A stretch of 64,000 nucleotides of DNA from Salegentibacter sp. Hel_I_6 (GTDB lineage Bacteria; Bacteroidota; Bacteroidia; Flavobacteriales; Flavobacteriaceae), in contig NZ_JQNQ01000001.1 of assembly GCF_000745315.1 (NCBI RefSeq), positions 4,092,001 to 4,156,000 on the forward strand. Reading direction: 5' to 3'. The notes below the pieces were generated by a model. That model worked only from the letters and a program-made list of their open reading frames with translations. It was not told where the DNA came from and did not search any database. Each line of letters opens with the position of its first letter. Position 1 is the stretch's first letter. The translations under genes and the position numbers were made by a program. Shown in pieces: positions 62,520 through 64,000 of this stretch.

Positions 62520-64000
62520 TTAATCCATTTTTTTAAAGACCAGGATATTATTTTGACGATAGATAATCTCAAAATTCAGATCAATTAACCACCTGTTTTC
62601 ATATTCTGTAGTTAAAATAATTACTTTTTCAGCATACCTTGAAATATTTTCTTTTAGGTTAGAAGCGATTTCAGTAGTGGGTTTTTTACTGATAATAAAA
62701 ACAGCATATGGCTTTAGATCTTCGGGCCAATTTTCACTAATTGCAAGATTTTCAGCATTGCTTTTAAAGGTATTATTTGAAATATTTCTACTTTTTTCAT
62801 TTAAATCAAAAACAAAGAATTCATTTTCCGGATTCTTAAGGCTTAAAAATACGGGTAGAAGTCCAAATCTGGAATTAAGCATAAATACTTTTTCCCCGGG
62901 GTTCAAAAAGCCTGAAACCTTTAAAAAGCGTTCCCTGTTTTGTACAAATTCCTTTTTCGCTTTAGAAAAAACTGTTTTATACCTATAATTTTCTAAAACG
63001 GCCTTGTTTAAATAAAGCTTCTCCTTACTTCCGGATTTATGCATTAAAGCAGAAAAACTAAATGGAGCTTTTTGTTCCTTTTTTCTTCGGAAAAATAATA
63101 GATCGAAAATTTTTGTCTGAATTACAAAAGCAACGATAACTGCAGTTAGCACTCCAATCACCGAAACCACTGAAACCGACTGAAGCGCAGGATGCTTTGC
63201 GAACACAAGGGCGCCAATTCCCAATAAAGTAGTGAGCACCGACAATAAGATGGAAGCCTGATATGTTTTTAATGCCGGTTTTCCTGTTTCGTATTCCTTG
63301 AGGCAGGCATTGGTGATAAAGATGCTATAATCCAGCCCCAAACCAAAAATAAATGTTGAGATAATAATATTCAGGATATTAAATTCTATCCTGAAAATAG
63401 CCATAATCGCCAGGGTAATTATCCAGGTGATGGCAATAGGCAGTAAAGTGAGTAAACTTAATAACAGACTTTGATAAAAAATCAAGAGAAAGATAAAAAC
63501 AGCAATTAAAGAAAATAAAATAAGTTGATTGAATTCAGTCTTTAATCCGCCAAGAAAATCCTGGTTCATCTGTTTTCTATCTATTGCGATAATACCTTGC
63601 TCCTCTTCCAGTTTTTGTAGAATTTCAGGTTGGGATTTATCAAAACTTAATGTACTTGTAACCGTAGAAAACCCCGGACTTTTATTGATGAAATCGTCTA
63701 AATATAGTGTGTTTACGTTTCGATAATCATCCAGGAAAATCGCATTAAAATCTTTATTTAGTTGTTTATAGAAACGATTAAAGCTTTTTTCTTTAAAACC
63801 TAGTTTCGCTGATTCTTTAATTAGGTTGCTTTTAAGAGAATCTTTTTTAGATTGAGTCCAGAACTCTTCCCAGGTTTCAATTCTTTCAAGCTGCTTATCG
63901 GTAGAAAGTACTACCCCACCAATGCTACTAAAACTTTTAATTTTACCTTCTTCCTCCAGTTCTTTAAGTTGCTGGTACAGTATATTATTTTTTTCAAGGG
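62520..64000 (-). CDS. MMPL/RND-family exporter with methyltransferase-like C-terminal domain, partial (5' end outside window)
   Basis: The frame is open from the right edge (about 143 residues before the first in-window ATG) to TAA 62520-62522, giving 492 residues. It begins in the periplasmic loop, then has six membrane helices (63500-63100) with the MMPL motif GLGLDYSIFI. After the last helix a soluble domain of about 170 residues follows (62960-62520). The order FLKVSGFLNPGEKVFMLN, FVFDLNEKSRNIS and YAVFIISKKP resembles a class I methyltransferase with a degenerate glycine loop. MMPL proteins export lipids or siderophore-like products. It is the first in-window gene of the operon with the C45 protein and ligase. 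Confidence 0.85.
   Translation of the reverse strand, partial: LEKNNILYQQLKELEEEGKIKSFSSIGGVVLSTDKQLERIETWEEFWTQSKKDSLKSNLIKESAKLGFKEKSFNRFYKQLNKDFNAIFLDDYRNVNTLYLDDFINKSPGFSTVTSTLSFDKSQPEILQKLEEEQGIIAIDRKQMNQDFLGGLKTEFNQLILFSLIAVFIFLLIFYQSLLLSLLTLLPIAITWIITLAIMAIFRIEFNILNIIISTFIFGLGLDYSIFITNACLKEYETGKPALKTYQASILLSVLTTLLGIGALVFAKHPALQSVSVVSVIGVLTAVIVAFVIQTKIFDLLFFRRKKEQKAPFSFSALMHKSGSKEKLYLNKAVLENYRYKTVFSKAKKEFVQNRERFLKVSGFLNPGEKVFMLNSRFGLLPVFLSLKNPENEFFVFDLNEKSRNISNNTFKSNAENLAISENWPEDLKPYAVFIISKKPTTEIASNLKENISRYAEKVIILTTEYENRWLIDLNFEIIYRQNNILVFKKMD

Noticed and set aside
1..64000. The left polyketide operon and the right ligase/C45/MMPL operon as one gene cluster
   Set aside because: They are separated by about 55 kb of housekeeping genes. 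Without sequence beyond the window they must be treated as two separate loci.

Overview
The window is a dense, AT-rich stretch of chromosome from a Bacteroidota member, most likely a marine-type Flavobacteriaceae related to Gramella/Christiangramia, Salegentibacter or Zunongwangia. That placement is inferred from gene content, not from any search. Supporting signs are bacillithiol synthesis (BshA), fused E1 alpha/beta dehydrogenase, TamB beside tsaD, the amidase/MlaD/Fe-S/GH3 neighbourhood, flexirubin-type genes, and -7 promoter elements of the TAnnTTTG type with few Shine-Dalgarno sites. I found no tRNA, rRNA, CRISPR array, insertion sequence or phage gene. Intergenic gaps are short and none exceeds about 260 bases.

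Layout. 1-4033 (minus): the front of a specialised lipid operon that runs off the left edge: flavin oxidoreductase, methyltransferase, type III polyketide synthase, FabL-like enoyl reductase and a FabZ-like dehydratase (partial). 4116-5567 (minus): OmpA lipoprotein, lipocalin-like lipoprotein and a 53-residue membrane protein. 5698-7704 (minus): fused 2-oxoacid dehydrogenase E1. 7827-14669 (plus): 2OG-Fe(II) oxygenase, YciH, a DUF1835 protein, nucleoside phosphorylase, Ppk1, a binding-protein-like cytosolic protein and an outer-membrane protein. 14671-24323: ung (minus), MutS2-like and DCC genes (plus), a dicarboxylate/amino-acid symporter and aroC (minus), an LpxH-like phosphatase (plus) and a giant FAD/Fe-S oxidoreductase (minus). 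24463-34300: a barrel protein (plus), then minus-strand bshA, GH3/beta-lactamase fusion, a conserved protein, two Fe-S proteins, MlaD and amidase. 34438-37574 (plus): lptD and ridA. 37571-44309 (minus): a putative metalloprotease-like protein, mgsA, pfkA and tamB. 44403-49699 (plus): tsaD, rsmE, DUF4159, SpoU methyltransferase, AI-2E permease and a THUMP-like methyltransferase. 49696-52873 (minus): thioesterase, NUDIX, DUF72 and aldehyde dehydrogenase. 53062-57524: a conserved hypothetical (plus), a DUF3307/SatD pair (minus), a GreA-like protein (plus) and a 7TM-HD phosphodiesterase (minus). 57637-59589 (plus): thiolase and an NlpC/P60 endopeptidase. 59592-64000 (minus): the end of a second specialised operon: MMPL exporter (partial) with a methyltransferase-like tail, C45 acyltransferase lipoprotein and CoA ligase.

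How they work together. Most of the window is housekeeping, with strong envelope themes: LptD, TamB, MlaD, amidase, NlpC/P60 and muropeptide recycling. RNA modification (TsaD, RsmE, TrmH-like) and glycolytic control (PfkA next to methylglyoxal synthase) are also represented. The two window ends look into separate secondary-lipid or pigment operons whose products are not known from this sequence. The least explained regulatory element is upstream of the SatD-like gene. Three TATAAG/CTTATA dyads are centred exactly 25 bp apart there, and the adjacent protein appears to join a nucleotide-cyclase-like domain to a helix-turn-helix.
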